Below are positions 35,519-43,577 of a DNA stretch of 64,000 bases, piece by piece. The translations under genes and the position numbers were made by a program. Within the stretch, counting starts at the first letter, position 1. Each line of letters starts with the position of its first letter. The notes beneath the pieces are model-generated. The model saw only the letters and a program-made list of their open reading frames with translations, did not search any database and had not been told where the DNA came from. The stretch lies in the NCBI RefSeq assembly GCF_004125265.1, contig NZ_RDTE01000001.1:310001-374000 (forward strand), written 5' to 3'. The stretch is from Streptomyces lydicus (lineage in GTDB: Bacteria > Actinomycetota > Actinomycetes > Streptomycetales > Streptomycetaceae).

Positions 35519-35716
35519 ATGACCAACGTTCTGACACAAGCCTGGCCCGCGTACGTCGCAGGTCTCGCCGTTGCGGTGACCAGCTGGAGCGGCGCTCAGA
35601 TCCACAAGACGTTGCGGCGCCGGCGCCGCCGGCGCCCCCCGGCCGAGGCGCCGCAGATTCCCGCGCAGGCCGCTGAGGAGGCCCAGGTGCCCGCCGAAGA
35701 CAGGGCCAGCGAGTAA
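35519..35716 (+). CDS. Small membrane protein with basic stop-transfer and acidic tail
   Basis: A 65-aa protein: MTNVLTQAWPAYVAGLAVAV gives one membrane-spanning helix (about residues 8-24). A run of eight Arg/Lys residues (TLRRRRRRRPP) follows as a stop-transfer, then an acidic Glu/Ala-rich cytoplasmic tail. No family. It precedes the 320-aa gene by 44 bp in the same direction. Confidence 0.5.
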   Translation: MTNVLTQAWPAYVAGLAVAVTSWSGAQIHKTLRRRRRRRPPAEAPQIPAQAAEEAQVPAEDRASE

Positions 35717-35760
35717 TTCTTTTTTGCTTCCGCTTTCTAATTTACGGAGCAACAGCTTAG

Positions 35761-36723
35761 ATGCCTTCAGAAAATGTCGTCCGTCAGACGACAAATAGCG
35801 TCGCCCGTCAGACGACATCACCCGAACAAGCCGAAGCCGAGTCCAATCGCCATTACGCGTGGCAGCACCTGCTGACCCCGCAGCCCCCGCGCGAGGGCGA
35901 GTGGGCCGGCGAGCTCGCCAAGACCATCACCACACTGCGAAGCAGTGGACTCCTGAGCGACGTGGCAGCCAAGTACGACCAGGTGACCCGGCTCATCGAA
36001 CGGCACGCAGCCGACGAGACCACCGAGACGGACCTGCTCGCCGCGCTCCTGGTGATCCGATCCCTGCGCGACAAGCTGCAGCTCGACGAGGGGCGCATCA
36101 TCGGCGCAGCGCGCACGAAGAGCGTCACCTGGGCGCGGGTGGCCACCGCGCTGGAGATGCGAACCCGCCAGTCCGCCGAACGCCGGTACCTGCAGCTGCG
36201 CACCGACCTCGACGACACCTACGGCGACCGCCTGAGCCAAGCCGACCGCGTGGACTACTACCGCTCCCAGCGCGACCGCCGCGCCGAAGTCCTGTGGGCC
36301 GACCAGCACCAGGACGAGATCGTCGCCCTGGCCCGCCGGCTCCTGGCCATTCCCGATCTGCAGCAGCGCGCCGACCGCTCCGCCAACGCATCGAGTATCA
36401 ATGCCCGAGCCGCGGAACTCGCCGCGCGGTCCGGCCAGCCCGTTCCGGAACCCACCTTCATGCCGTGGCCCGGCCGGATCGCCGAATGTCTGGCAGGCAG
36501 CACTGACGCGACCTCGCCGACCCCTGCAGGACAGAAGCGGATGCACATGCTCTTCGGCCTCATCGGGCACGCGGTCGATCCCGGTTACATCGACCTGAGC
36601 GACCATGACGACATCGTCCGTGGCATCCGTCAGCTCTACCGCGACGCCGGCCCCGCCGCCCCTCGTGTTTGGCCTGAAGTTGGCCGGACTCCGAGCTCTC
36701 AATCCGCTCGATCGACCGGCTGA
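35761..36723 (+). CDS. Hypothetical helical protein with an HTH-like segment
   Basis: A 320-aa soluble protein starting [20 protein letters not shown]. Strongly helical. [20 protein letters not shown] at about residue 122 looks like a helix-turn-helix (a threading pattern often seen in actinobacterial proteins that select DNA sites). The preceding [20 protein letters not shown] and following [17 protein letters not shown] are long helices. The last 15 residues run into the start of an integrase remnant and may be altered. The first 18 codons contain a duplicated palindrome (separate entry), which suggests autoregulation or is a by-product of the repeated VRQTT peptide. Confidence 0.65.
   Translation: MPSENVVRQTTNSVARQTTSPEQAEAESNRHYAWQHLLTPQPPREGEWAGELAKTITTLRSSGLLSDVAAKYDQVTRLIERHAADETTETDLLAALLVIRSLRDKLQLDEGRIIGAARTKSVTWARVATALEMRTRQSAERRYLQLRTDLDDTYGDRLSQADRVDYYRSQRDRRAEVLWADQHQDEIVALARRLLAIPDLQQRADRSANASSINARAAELAARSGQPVPEPTFMPWPGRIAECLAGSTDATSPTPAGQKRMHMLFGLIGHAVDPGYIDLSDHDDIVRGIRQLYRDAGPAAPRVWPEVGRTPSSQSARSTG
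35775..35815 (+). repeat. Duplicated palindrome at the start of the coding sequence
   Basis: TGTCGTCCGTCAGACGACA at 35,775-35,793 is a perfect inverted repeat (7-bp arms, 5-bp centre). A second, nearly identical copy GTCGCCCGTCAGACGACA ends at 35,816, so the unit repeats with 23-bp spacing. In the protein both copies encode V-x-RQTT. It could be an operator lying over codons 5-18. Confidence 0.6.
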
Positions 36724-37021
36724 TCGCCGACCGGGACATCCATCTTCGGGAGGAGACGCTGTGGCGGATGGCGTACGCGCCTGGCCCCACGTCCTCCTGG
36801 ACGCCCACACGATTGCCGGCGGGATGGCGGGCAGGCTGGGACCTGCACGAGCGCTGGCCTTCCGGCCTCACCCACCTTGGTGGCCAGAGCGCCAGCCAGC
36901 CGATGCTGATGGCGAAGTCCGGCACAAGAAGCCGGAGAACGTACGGAAGTACTTTCGCCCCTCGGCGGAGGCGATCGCCGAAGTCACCAGCCTGCTTGCG
37001 CCCCATGGCGGCAGGCGCTGA
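36693..37021 (+). pseudogene. Deleted and frameshifted tyrosine recombinase (integrase) remnant
   Basis: The first part (36,693 on) reads [29 protein letters not shown] in pieces, the usual start of the catalytic domain of Streptomyces tyrosine integrases, including the first catalytic Arg region. Most of the central domain is missing. The end reads [16 protein letters not shown], then in another frame [20 protein letters not shown] and [12 protein letters not shown], the typical C-terminus of these enzymes. The catalytic HxxR box, normally HEWRHS or similar, is scrambled to HERWPS. Non-functional. Confidence 0.75.
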
Positions 37022-37744
37022 TCAGCAGTGGTGCCGCAGGACGACCGCGGTGGCGTCGTCCCGATACCCCTTCTTGTCGGCCCGTGCGGCGGTGGTGAGG
37101 GCGTCCGCCAGGGCTTGCGGGTCATCAGGGTGGGCGTGGACCAAGCCGTCGAGTTCCTCCTCGTCGAGGCTATCGTGCACGCCGTCAGAGGTGAGGACCA
37201 CCAGTGGGTCGGGGATGTCCACCTGGCAGACGCTGGCCACGACCGCCCTGCCCAAAGTCGCCAGCACCCAGTTATCGTGCAGCCGCGCCTTCGCCAGGTC
37301 GATCCACTTGCCACCGTTGTAGCGTAAGTGTTCGCCCATGGAGTGGTCGGTGGTGTATTGCCTGAGTTGCCGGCCGTCGAAGCCCCAGGCCCGGCAGTCG
37401 CCGACCCACGAGAGGAGTGTGCCCTCGCCCGGCTCGGCCAGAGCGAGGACGGCGACCGCGTCTGGCTCGACGACCGTGGCGCCCGGATCGTTGTACAGCT
37501 CCGCTGCGGCGAGGAGGCCGGCCATCCGGCCCTTGCGGACTCCGACCCGGGCGGCCACGTGGGCCGCGAGCTGGGAGAGTTCAGCCACCTCGGGGGAGTT
37601 CCCGATGCCGTCCACCACCACCGCAGCTGTCAACTCCGCCACCGGGTAGGTGTGGATGGCCCATCCGTCGGCATTGTGGTCCCGGGTGCCGCGCCGGCTG
37701 GCGGCTGCGGCGGTGACCCCTTGTGCGGGCTGAGTCGTCGTCAT
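37022..37744 (-). CDS. PP2C-type serine/threonine phosphatase
   Basis: A 240-aa minimal PP2C domain without sensory or membrane parts. Metal-binding motifs are present: GTRDHNADGWAIHT at residues 19-32, VVVDGIGNS at 43-51, LLSWVGDCRAWGFDG, VVLTSDGVHDSLDEEEL and the final YRDDATAVVLRH. It dephosphorylates Ser/Thr-phosphorylated proteins; partner kinase not in the window. Convergent with the integrase remnant with no gap. Confidence 0.85.
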   Translation of the reverse strand: MTTTQPAQGVTAAAASRRGTRDHNADGWAIHTYPVAELTAAVVVDGIGNSPEVAELSQLAAHVAARVGVRKGRMAGLLAAAELYNDPGATVVEPDAVAVLALAEPGEGTLLSWVGDCRAWGFDGRQLRQYTTDHSMGEHLRYNGGKWIDLAKARLHDNWVLATLGRAVVASVCQVDIPDPLVVLTSDGVHDSLDEEELDGLVHAHPDDPQALADALTTAARADKKGYRDDATAVVLRHHC

Positions 37745-37789
37745 GACGAAGGAGTCTGTCGCCCTTGCCCTGAATTGGGCAAACGCCAG

Positions 37790-37930
37790 GTGCTACTGAC
37801 CGGCCCAGCACATTGATGTGGTGACGTACGAACGGGGAGAGGGGGCGTCCTCGCCACAGTCCTCGCAGGATCTGTTCGGCTTGGGTGCTGCGTGCAGGAG
37901 CCAATGACACGAGGTTGAGCCGCTCGTCCT
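37790..37930 (-). pseudogene. Possible Tn3-type transposase C-terminal scrap
   Basis: A minus-strand reading DERLNLVSLAPARSTQAEQI, RGLWRGRPLSPFVRHHINVL and GR resembles the C-terminal LSP-x-HxNxLGR region of some Streptomyces Tn3-family transposases. It begins after an in-frame stop and ends without the usual YSF continuation. Too short for certainty. The rest of 37,745-38,044 holds nothing recognisable. Confidence 0.25.
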
Positions 37931-38044
37931 CCCATCGAGCTCATATGCCGAGCGTGGGTCAGGCGACGGGGAGTCGAGCGCGGGCGGCGTCGAGTCTGGG
38001 TCCCGGCTCCCTGAACCTTCGAGCGCGGTCTTGTGGCTGATCGT

Positions 38045-38330
38045 TCATGACATGTTCGGGAGTCGGCCGAGCCAGAAGGCGGCGATGGACGGCCGATCGG
38101 TTCCGGCGGTCGAGCCGTCGTGGGGCAGGAACTCGGTCGGGGCGATGTAGCGGTCGCCCGGGTCGAGGCGGATCCGGAGGCAGCGAAGTGGGTGCCCTGC
38201 GGCGAGGTACTGCCGTACGTCCTCGGTGTGCGGGTAGAGGCTGTCCGGGTCGGCGTGGAGCGTGCGGCAGATCTGCTGGATGTCGTGGTCGCCGATGACT
38301 AGGTAGCGCGGGCCTGGGCCAAGGTTGGGG
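38045..38330 (-). pseudogene. Start-less gene remnant directly after a stop codon
   Basis: On the minus strand a good protein reading without any ATG, GTG or TTG: CPNLGPGPRYLVIGDHDIQQ, ICRTLHADPDSLYPHTEDVR, QYLAAGHPLRCLRIRLDPGD, RYIAPTEFLPHDGS, and LGRLPNMS before TGA at 38,047-38,045. It is in the same frame as, and downstream of, the 165-aa gene ending at 38,405, separated by one TGA and about 25 Arg-rich codons. It looks like a gene that lost its 5' end. No family recognised. Confidence 0.5.
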
Positions 38331-38404
38331 CAGAGCCGTCGACGACCTTGGTGGCGGTCGCGGCTTCCGTCAGTGCCGGGTTCCGTTGCAGCCCTGCGGC
38401 GCGG

Positions 38405-38902
38405 TCAGCTGAGGGGGATCGCATTTTCGGGTGCGGTTCGACGCATCGCCATCGTGGCTGCGAGCCCCAGCGCGGTGGACACCACGCCCGCGTGCCCTCC
38501 GATCACGATGCGCGCCTCGTCGAGGCGGCCCAGGTCCGCGTCGACAGTGGAGTTGAGGCTGGGCATCTCGACCTTGTACTTGCCGTCCTCCACCTCGTGG
38601 ACCGTGTAGACGTTCCCGGCTACCTCGCACACCCAGGTTCCCGGCTCGGTCTCAGCGAGATCGACCAGAGTGCGGATCTGGTCGAGCGGGCTGGCCACAG
38701 AGGGGTGCTCCTCGTCCACATGCTCCTCGAACGTGCGCCGGGCGAGCGGCAGAAAGCGATGCCGGCCCAGCTCCGCGCCGCATTCGGGACAGCCAAGCGC
38801 GTACTTCGCCGGATCGCCGTCGTCGACCTCGCTGACGTTGGGCTGGACCCCGCCCACCGGGTCGAGCAGCGGGACGTTGCGTCGCTTCTTGGGCACAGGC
38901 AT
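38405..38902 (-). CDS. Hypothetical protein with an N-terminal zinc ribbon
   Basis: A 165-aa protein starting MPVPKKRRNVPLLDPVGGVQ. CPECGAELGRHRFLPLARRT near residue 38 followed by FEEHVDEEHP gives a CxxC...HxxxxxH zinc-finger-like arrangement. The C-terminal half is a beta-rich module (TWVCEVAGNVYTVHEVEDGK) and a hydrophobic end (EARIVIGGHAGVVSTALGLA). Role unknown. A start-less gene remnant follows in frame. Confidence 0.6.
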   Translation of the reverse strand: MPVPKKRRNVPLLDPVGGVQPNVSEVDDGDPAKYALGCPECGAELGRHRFLPLARRTFEEHVDEEHPSVASPLDQIRTLVDLAETEPGTWVCEVAGNVYTVHEVEDGKYKVEMPSLNSTVDADLGRLDEARIVIGGHAGVVSTALGLAATMAMRRTAPENAIPLS

Positions 38903-38998
38903 TCCTCGGGCTCATGCACCGGTAGGCCCGTCTTGCACGGGCTACCGTCCTGAAGCCCCCGACCGTACCGGTTGCCGCTGCCTGGAAGGAAGGTGACG

Positions 38999-39087
38999 TA
39001 GTCCTCGGCCGGTAGATGGAAGCCGAGGAGCTGAAGATCAGACGGTCAACGCCGTTGCGGTGGAGGTGGCGGACGCAGGCCCTTCCA
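38999..39087 (-). pseudogene. Internal fragment of a galE-like gene
   Basis: About 85 bases match, with few mismatches, the stretch 46,284-46,370 inside the intact galE gene; for example GGTAGATGGA, CTGAAGATCA and CGTTGCGGTGGAGGTGGCGG occur in both. In galE this encodes the HRNGHDRLIFSSSASIYRAE segment. Nothing of the remaining gene surrounds it. Confidence 0.7.
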
Positions 39088-39764
39088 AAGCGGTGGTCCT
39101 TCTACACCTTTCGCCCGACGAGACAGGCCGAGGCTCACATGGTGGTGCAACCTGCGTGGGCCGTAGGCTCCTCGCCCCGCGCGGTGGTGTTGCCCGGAGT
39201 GAGTTGGGTCAGCTGCGTGCCGTGACATTGCCCTTGAGGATCATCTGGCGTCCGTCGCTTGCTCGGAGGCAGGGCATGGTGGTGGATGTGTCTGGCCGTG
39301 GAGCACCAGGACGAGGGCCGCGCTCCTTCTCATCGGCACGAGGTGGCGGACTCGTCCCGGCGCGTCGGAAGCCGGAGGTCACCACAACCTTCGGTCCAGG
39401 CCGGGCGAAGTTCGTCGGCGGGGATGTTCTCCAGGCGCCTTCCGTCGGCCAGTAGCAGCGCGGCTGCTTTCGGGCCGACGCCGCGCAGGCCCGGGATGTT
39501 GTCGGCGGAGTCGCCGGTCAGAGCGCGATAGTCTGCCCGCTGCTCGGCCTGAACGCAGCGCGGGCGTCCGGGGTACCATCGTGCGAACGCATTTCACCTT
39601 GAGGCGTGCCTTGCCCGGACCCACCTCCGGGCTCTGGTGAACCCAGCTGCCGCTGGGAAGTGACGCAACGGTGATGCACGGCGCTTCCATCGTCTTTGAC
39701 CGCCCTTGCGCACTCGGCGTTTGTCGTGGTGGGGCGGCATGGCGCGGAGCGTGCAGGAGCTGTC
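39088..39764. other. Debris region between fragments and the large gene
   Basis: Apart from the exonuclease fragment (39,385-39,560) no gene is visible in this interval. The two identifiable scraps beside each other, from unrelated genes, suggest repeated deletion or illegitimate recombination here. The last 15 bases carry the GGAG site used for the start chosen at 39,765. Confidence 0.4.
39385..39560 (-). pseudogene. Fragment of a 5'-3' exonuclease (HhH region)
   Basis: Minus-strand reading EQRADYRALTGDSADNIPGL, RGVGPKAAALLLADGRRLEN and IPADELRPAW. This is the helix-hairpin-helix segment of 5'-3' exonucleases (as in the N-terminal domain of DNA polymerase I). The catalytic N-terminal part is absent, and the reading soon turns into unrelated residues before a stop. 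Confidence 0.65.
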
Positions 39765-42419
39765 TTGTCATCGAAGAACATCACCAACCGCCAGCAGATC
39801 GCCCGGGCGCTCAACAAGGCGACGGGCTGCGGATACCAGCGGGCTCTGGAGCGCGTCGTCGACGCAGCCGAGCACAACCTGCTGCCCCCGGTCCTGGACG
39901 CGGCCGGTCGCGCCGAAGCCGTCCGGATCCTCACTGCCCCGGCTGCGGCTAAGCGCGTCCCGGGCCCCATGCTCGGGAAGGACTACCTGAAGGCCCTGGT
40001 TGCCGAGTTCCGTCTCCTGGGCTGGGGCGCCGGCCGCCACGAGCCCGAGGTGGACTGCTTCGGCCTCACTGCGTACGCAGGGCCCGTCGCGGGACTTAGC
40101 CTGACCGTGGGACGTGCAGATGACGACGCCGACGGCGGTGAACTCGATCCGGACGACCCGGACCAATCCGACCTGACCAAGCCGCTGTACCTGATGTCGG
40201 TGTGTCCGTCGGGCAACGCCACCGTCGAGGACTTCGATGACGGCCTCGCGGACTGTTCCACCGAAGCCGTCCGTATCACCGCGCGCCGCATGGACACCGA
40301 ACTCGGCAAGACCCGGCTCCGCCGGGTCCGGGGCGCGGAAGAGTTCTCCACCACGCCGTGTCCGATCTGCGGAGACCGGTACCCCGAGCACCATCTCCTG
40401 AAGAACTCGCCCAGTGCCGTCCCCGTATGCCCCGCCTGCATCTTCGACGGCGACCAGGCCTACCGCACCGACCTCCCGTACCTCGCGGTCAAGCTCGACC
40501 GGCTCCTTCACGACGACCTGGCTGCTCCGGCGGGATGGGACGCCGTCGCGGCCGTCCTCGCCCTGACCTGCGGCCCTAACCTGGGTACCCGGCTCGCCCG
40601 CGAACTGAACAACCGCGGCGGCTGGCCGATCGTCATGGAACGCTGGGGCGAGCCGCTGGAGAGGTCCTGGATCTGGCTCCCGCCGCCCGCCCACCGGCAC
40701 ACGGCGTTCAAGCACCTGGGCGCCGGCGCGACCCTGGCCGCGCTCGTCGACGCCGTCGAGGGCCACGCCCCCACCGCCCGCGCCGCGGCGAAAGCCCTGT
40801 GCCGGGAATCCGGAGTGCGCTGGAGGGACGCTCTGTGGCCAGCCGCCATTGCTTTTGCTGTGGCCTTTACGAGCCAGGGCCACGAGCGCGACCGCCACCG
40901 CGGCCCCTTCCACGTCGTCGAGTCTCTCAGCGACGGACTCGAACAGACCATGAAGCCGTTCGCCGTCACCGGGGACGCCTCGAATGTCGAGTACGGACTC
41001 GAAGCAATCCTCAAGCACCAGCTGTTCCCGATGCTCCTCGGGCACAGCCTCGAGGAAGAACCCGACGACCCCCGGCGCCGGTACGGAGCACAGCCCGACG
41101 ATGACCGCCCCACCCGGAGCCGAACCGAAGCCCACCTCACCCACGGCATCGACCGCGCGAACCAGGTCGCTGTCATCCTGGGCAAGATCCCCTTCACTCC
41201 GCCCGGCGTCCCCGTCTGGGACGGCGCAGCCGTATCCGGGGCCGATGCCCAGGGCCTGGGCAGCACCACGCCCGCGAACGACTTGTGCCGTGCGGTCCGG
41301 GATGAGGCCCGCCAGCAGGCGGCTGAAGCCCTCTACGACCTCGACGGGTGCGAAGCGGTCGACGCCGACCAGGCGTGGGACCGCAACGGCTGGTGGATTC
41401 CATCGGACCACGCCCCCTACGCACTGCGCCAGGCACAGCAGTACCTCTCCTCGAAAACGAGGGTGTACGTGCTGTGGTTCGGTCCCGACGGACAGCTTCC
41501 CGAACCCGTGCAGATCTGTGTCGACGCCACCAGCGTCCACCCGAACAGCACCGGCCCCCGGGATCTGCCGTGGCTGAGGGTATGGGACGGCCATTCCGTG
41601 TTCGGGCTGACGCTGTCCGACATCGCGCTGGTCCGCCGAGCCGGCCCCGAAGACGACCTCACCCAGGTCTGGCCCTCTCCCAGCCCCTCCGGCGCCGAGG
41701 ACCAGGTCCCGGCGAAAGAGACCAGCCCTGGCACGACGGACGGGCCGCTCCCCACGCTCGATGAACTGTCGCTGCTGACCAACCAGTTCCTTCACCTGGC
41801 AGGACACCGGCTCGGCGAGGGCTGGAAGAACGTCGACGAGAAGGCCTACGCCGCCCACCAGCGCCTTGAGAAGGCCCTCGAAGCCGAATACACGGGATTC
41901 GCGGCCACGAGCGTCAAGGTGTGGATCAACCTGTTCGACACCGCGCACCCCTGCCCAAGCGGACAGACCCAGGCCCTGCCCGCGTATGCGCTGACCGGCA
42001 AACCCTACGAGGTGGAATTCGATGTCCATGCCCATGCCCCGTCCTGCGGCTGCGGCCAGGAGTATGGCTTCGGTGAGTTCGCCGACCGCGTCTGCCAGCT
42101 CCTCATCGTCCTGTGCTTGTACGGCGGGCTGATCGAGGCCCATCCCATGATCGAGACCGCCACCGCGACGCACGATCCTAGCGAGCACGAGGTCGTACTG
42201 CGCGACATCACCTGGGAGGTCGACGGACCCGACGGCTACGGCTTCCGGGAGGTCCAGCGCCGGGTGATCCGGGACGTCACCGACGCGGAATCGAAGCTGA
42301 ACACCGACACCAACCCGACGTACATCCCGCCGTACATGGTCGCGGACGGGTGGTACCTGCCTGAAAGCGGGACCTCAATGATGTTCCACGGCCGCCGACA
42401 CGAAGACGATACGGACTGA
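39765..42419 (+). CDS. Large hypothetical protein with zinc-site motifs
   Basis: An 884-aa protein. Start TTG 39,765 (LSSKNITNRQQIARALNKAT) is chosen because GGAG lies seven bases upstream; an open extension to TTG 39,696 has no such site. The N-terminal region is helical (YQRALERVVDAAEHNLLPPV). CPICGDRYPEHH near residue 204 with VPVCPACIFDGDQA near 224 forms a likely four-Cys zinc site. Later landmarks are WLPPPAHRHTAFKHLGAGAT and, near the C-terminus, HAHAPSCGCGQEYGFGEFAD. No enzyme family is recognised. Soluble, single gene, followed by a strong terminator. Confidence 0.7.
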   Translation: MSSKNITNRQQIARALNKATGCGYQRALERVVDAAEHNLLPPVLDAAGRAEAVRILTAPAAAKRVPGPMLGKDYLKALVAEFRLLGWGAGRHEPEVDCFGLTAYAGPVAGLSLTVGRADDDADGGELDPDDPDQSDLTKPLYLMSVCPSGNATVEDFDDGLADCSTEAVRITARRMDTELGKTRLRRVRGAEEFSTTPCPICGDRYPEHHLLKNSPSAVPVCPACIFDGDQAYRTDLPYLAVKLDRLLHDDLAAPAGWDAVAAVLALTCGPNLGTRLARELNNRGGWPIVMERWGEPLERSWIWLPPPAHRHTAFKHLGAGATLAALVDAVEGHAPTARAAAKALCRESGVRWRDALWPAAIAFAVAFTSQGHERDRHRGPFHVVESLSDGLEQTMKPFAVTGDASNVEYGLEAILKHQLFPMLLGHSLEEEPDDPRRRYGAQPDDDRPTRSRTEAHLTHGIDRANQVAVILGKIPFTPPGVPVWDGAAVSGADAQGLGSTTPANDLCRAVRDEARQQAAEALYDLDGCEAVDADQAWDRNGWWIPSDHAPYALRQAQQYLSSKTRVYVLWFGPDGQLPEPVQICVDATSVHPNSTGPRDLPWLRVWDGHSVFGLTLSDIALVRRAGPEDDLTQVWPSPSPSGAEDQVPAKETSPGTTDGPLPTLDELSLLTNQFLHLAGHRLGEGWKNVDEKAYAAHQRLEKALEAEYTGFAATSVKVWINLFDTAHPCPSGQTQALPAYALTGKPYEVEFDVHAHAPSCGCGQEYGFGEFADRVCQLLIVLCLYGGLIEAHPMIETATATHDPSEHEVVLRDITWEVDGPDGYGFREVQRRVIRDVTDAESKLNTDTNPTYIPPYMVADGWYLPESGTSMMFHGRRHEDDTD

Positions 42420-42556
42420 CCGCACCTGCGGATAGGAACAGACAGCGCGCAGGCCGGGCACCAGCGCGACCACGACGCCCGGCATCCGGCGGGCCGAGCA
42501 GACGAGTCCGCCCCACGTGCCGTCCGCGGTGTCCGTCGTGGCCGTGTCCGGGGGCC

Positions 42557-42584
42557 GCCGGCGCCCTCGGCTGAGGGCGCCGGC
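42557..42584 (+). terminator. Perfect 12-bp terminator hairpin
   Basis: GCCGGCGCCCTC, a 4-base loop GGCT, then the exact complement GAGGGCGCCGGC. It lies 137 bases after the stop of the large gene at 42,419. Confidence 0.7.
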
Positions 42585-43008
42585 ATCGGGGCGAGGGGTG
42601 GGCAGCCGCCGGGTGTCCGGCTGCCGTGCGTCGTCGCTCATCGCATCGTCCGGGGAATTCCAAGCTGCCCTTGGTGCGGGCCCGGATGGTGCGTCGGAGG
42701 CGGCATGCAGGAGGAGGTGGCTCACCGCGATGTCGGACGCCGTCGTGTTACAGCGGGAGACCCCGGGCCGGGGGTAACCCGCTCGTCTCCGTAGGCGACG
42801 CAATCAGGCCTCCGGCCGCACCGAGGCGGTCTCCCGCTGAAATGTGACGGCGCGGTGAGCGCTCGTGCGGCCTCCGGGACCATCGGTACAGCGGTTATTT
42901 CCGCGTGTCCTGTCTCCAGACACGGGTCAGTGCGTGCATGATCATTGCTCTCGCCCTCACTGGGCGGTGGAGTCGACTTCCGGTCCTCCAGCCGTCGACA
43001 GTGCCGCC
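42585..43008. other. No gene seen
   Basis: Only low-complexity open frames of Arg/Ser/Pro/Ala composition on both strands. The later part should contain the promoter of the small membrane protein gene at 43,009, but no clear site stands out. Confidence 0.4.
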
Positions 43009-43335
43009 ATGCCAATTCCTGGAGGGATTCCGGTGCTGGCACCCGCTCCGTCCGAGGCAAGTCTCGTCGTAGTTTGCTGCGCTCTGCTTCTCACAAACCG
43101 CCTCCCACGGCACCGGTTCTACGGCCTGATGAGCATCAGCAACCTTCTCTTGATGCTGGCGCAAATCCTTGGCTCTTCCACCACGTCAGCGACCTTCTCG
43201 GCTGGCTTTGCCGCGTTTACGGGGTGGCTATGGTGGATGGGCGGTGGCGGGGACGAGATCAAGCGCGGCCTGCGACTCTGGGCCGGCCGATTTCAGGGCA
43301 TCCGCCGTACCGCACCCGTCGGCGCAACGTTTTGA
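43009..43335 (+). CDS. Small integral membrane protein
   Basis: A 108-aa protein starting MPIPGGIPVLAPAPSEASLV. Three hydrophobic segments are visible: LVVVCCALLLTNRL, GLMSISNLLLMLAQILG and FAAFTGWLWWMGGG, then a basic C-terminus (RGLRLWAGRFQGIRR). The 48 in-frame codons before the ATG are not protein-like. Function unknown; two or three spans. Confidence 0.55.
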   Translation: MPIPGGIPVLAPAPSEASLVVVCCALLLTNRLPRHRFYGLMSISNLLLMLAQILGSSTTSATFSAGFAAFTGWLWWMGGGGDEIKRGLRLWAGRFQGIRRTAPVGATF

Positions 43336-43339
43336 GGTG

Positions 43340-43562
43340 GCTCGGTCCCGGTTCGACGGCAGCGCCGCGAACAGGGTGTTGCACCACTCGTCCGGGATAG
43401 AGCGCGGAACCGTGAGCCGGTAACAGCCTGTCCGCTCTGGCGCCCAGGTGTCCATCGGGGTGTGTAGCGCACGTGCGCGCCCGCGGCGCCCTCCAGGCCG
43501 TCCTCGACGGCGCCGACGAAGGAACCCACAGCAACTGCTGTCAACGAGTCAACGGCGGTCAC
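43340..43562 (-). pseudogene. Frameshifted small hypothetical gene
   Basis: Two minus-strand frames join well: MTAVDSLTAVAVGSFVGAVE DGLEGAAGAHVRYTP in pieces from 43,562, then from about 43,455 APERTGCYRLTVPRSIPDEW and CNTLFAALPSNRDRA. One indel near 43,460 would restore a single reading. No family recognised. It would have been the gene upstream of nothing else, between the convergent neighbours. Confidence 0.35.
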
Positions 43563-43577
43563 CTCCGTGGATCGACT

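Noticed and set aside
42375..42641. A leftward 88-codon gene (MSDDARQPDTRRLPTP...)
   Set aside because: It runs through a perfect terminator hairpin and overlaps the end of the large gene; composition is low-complexity.
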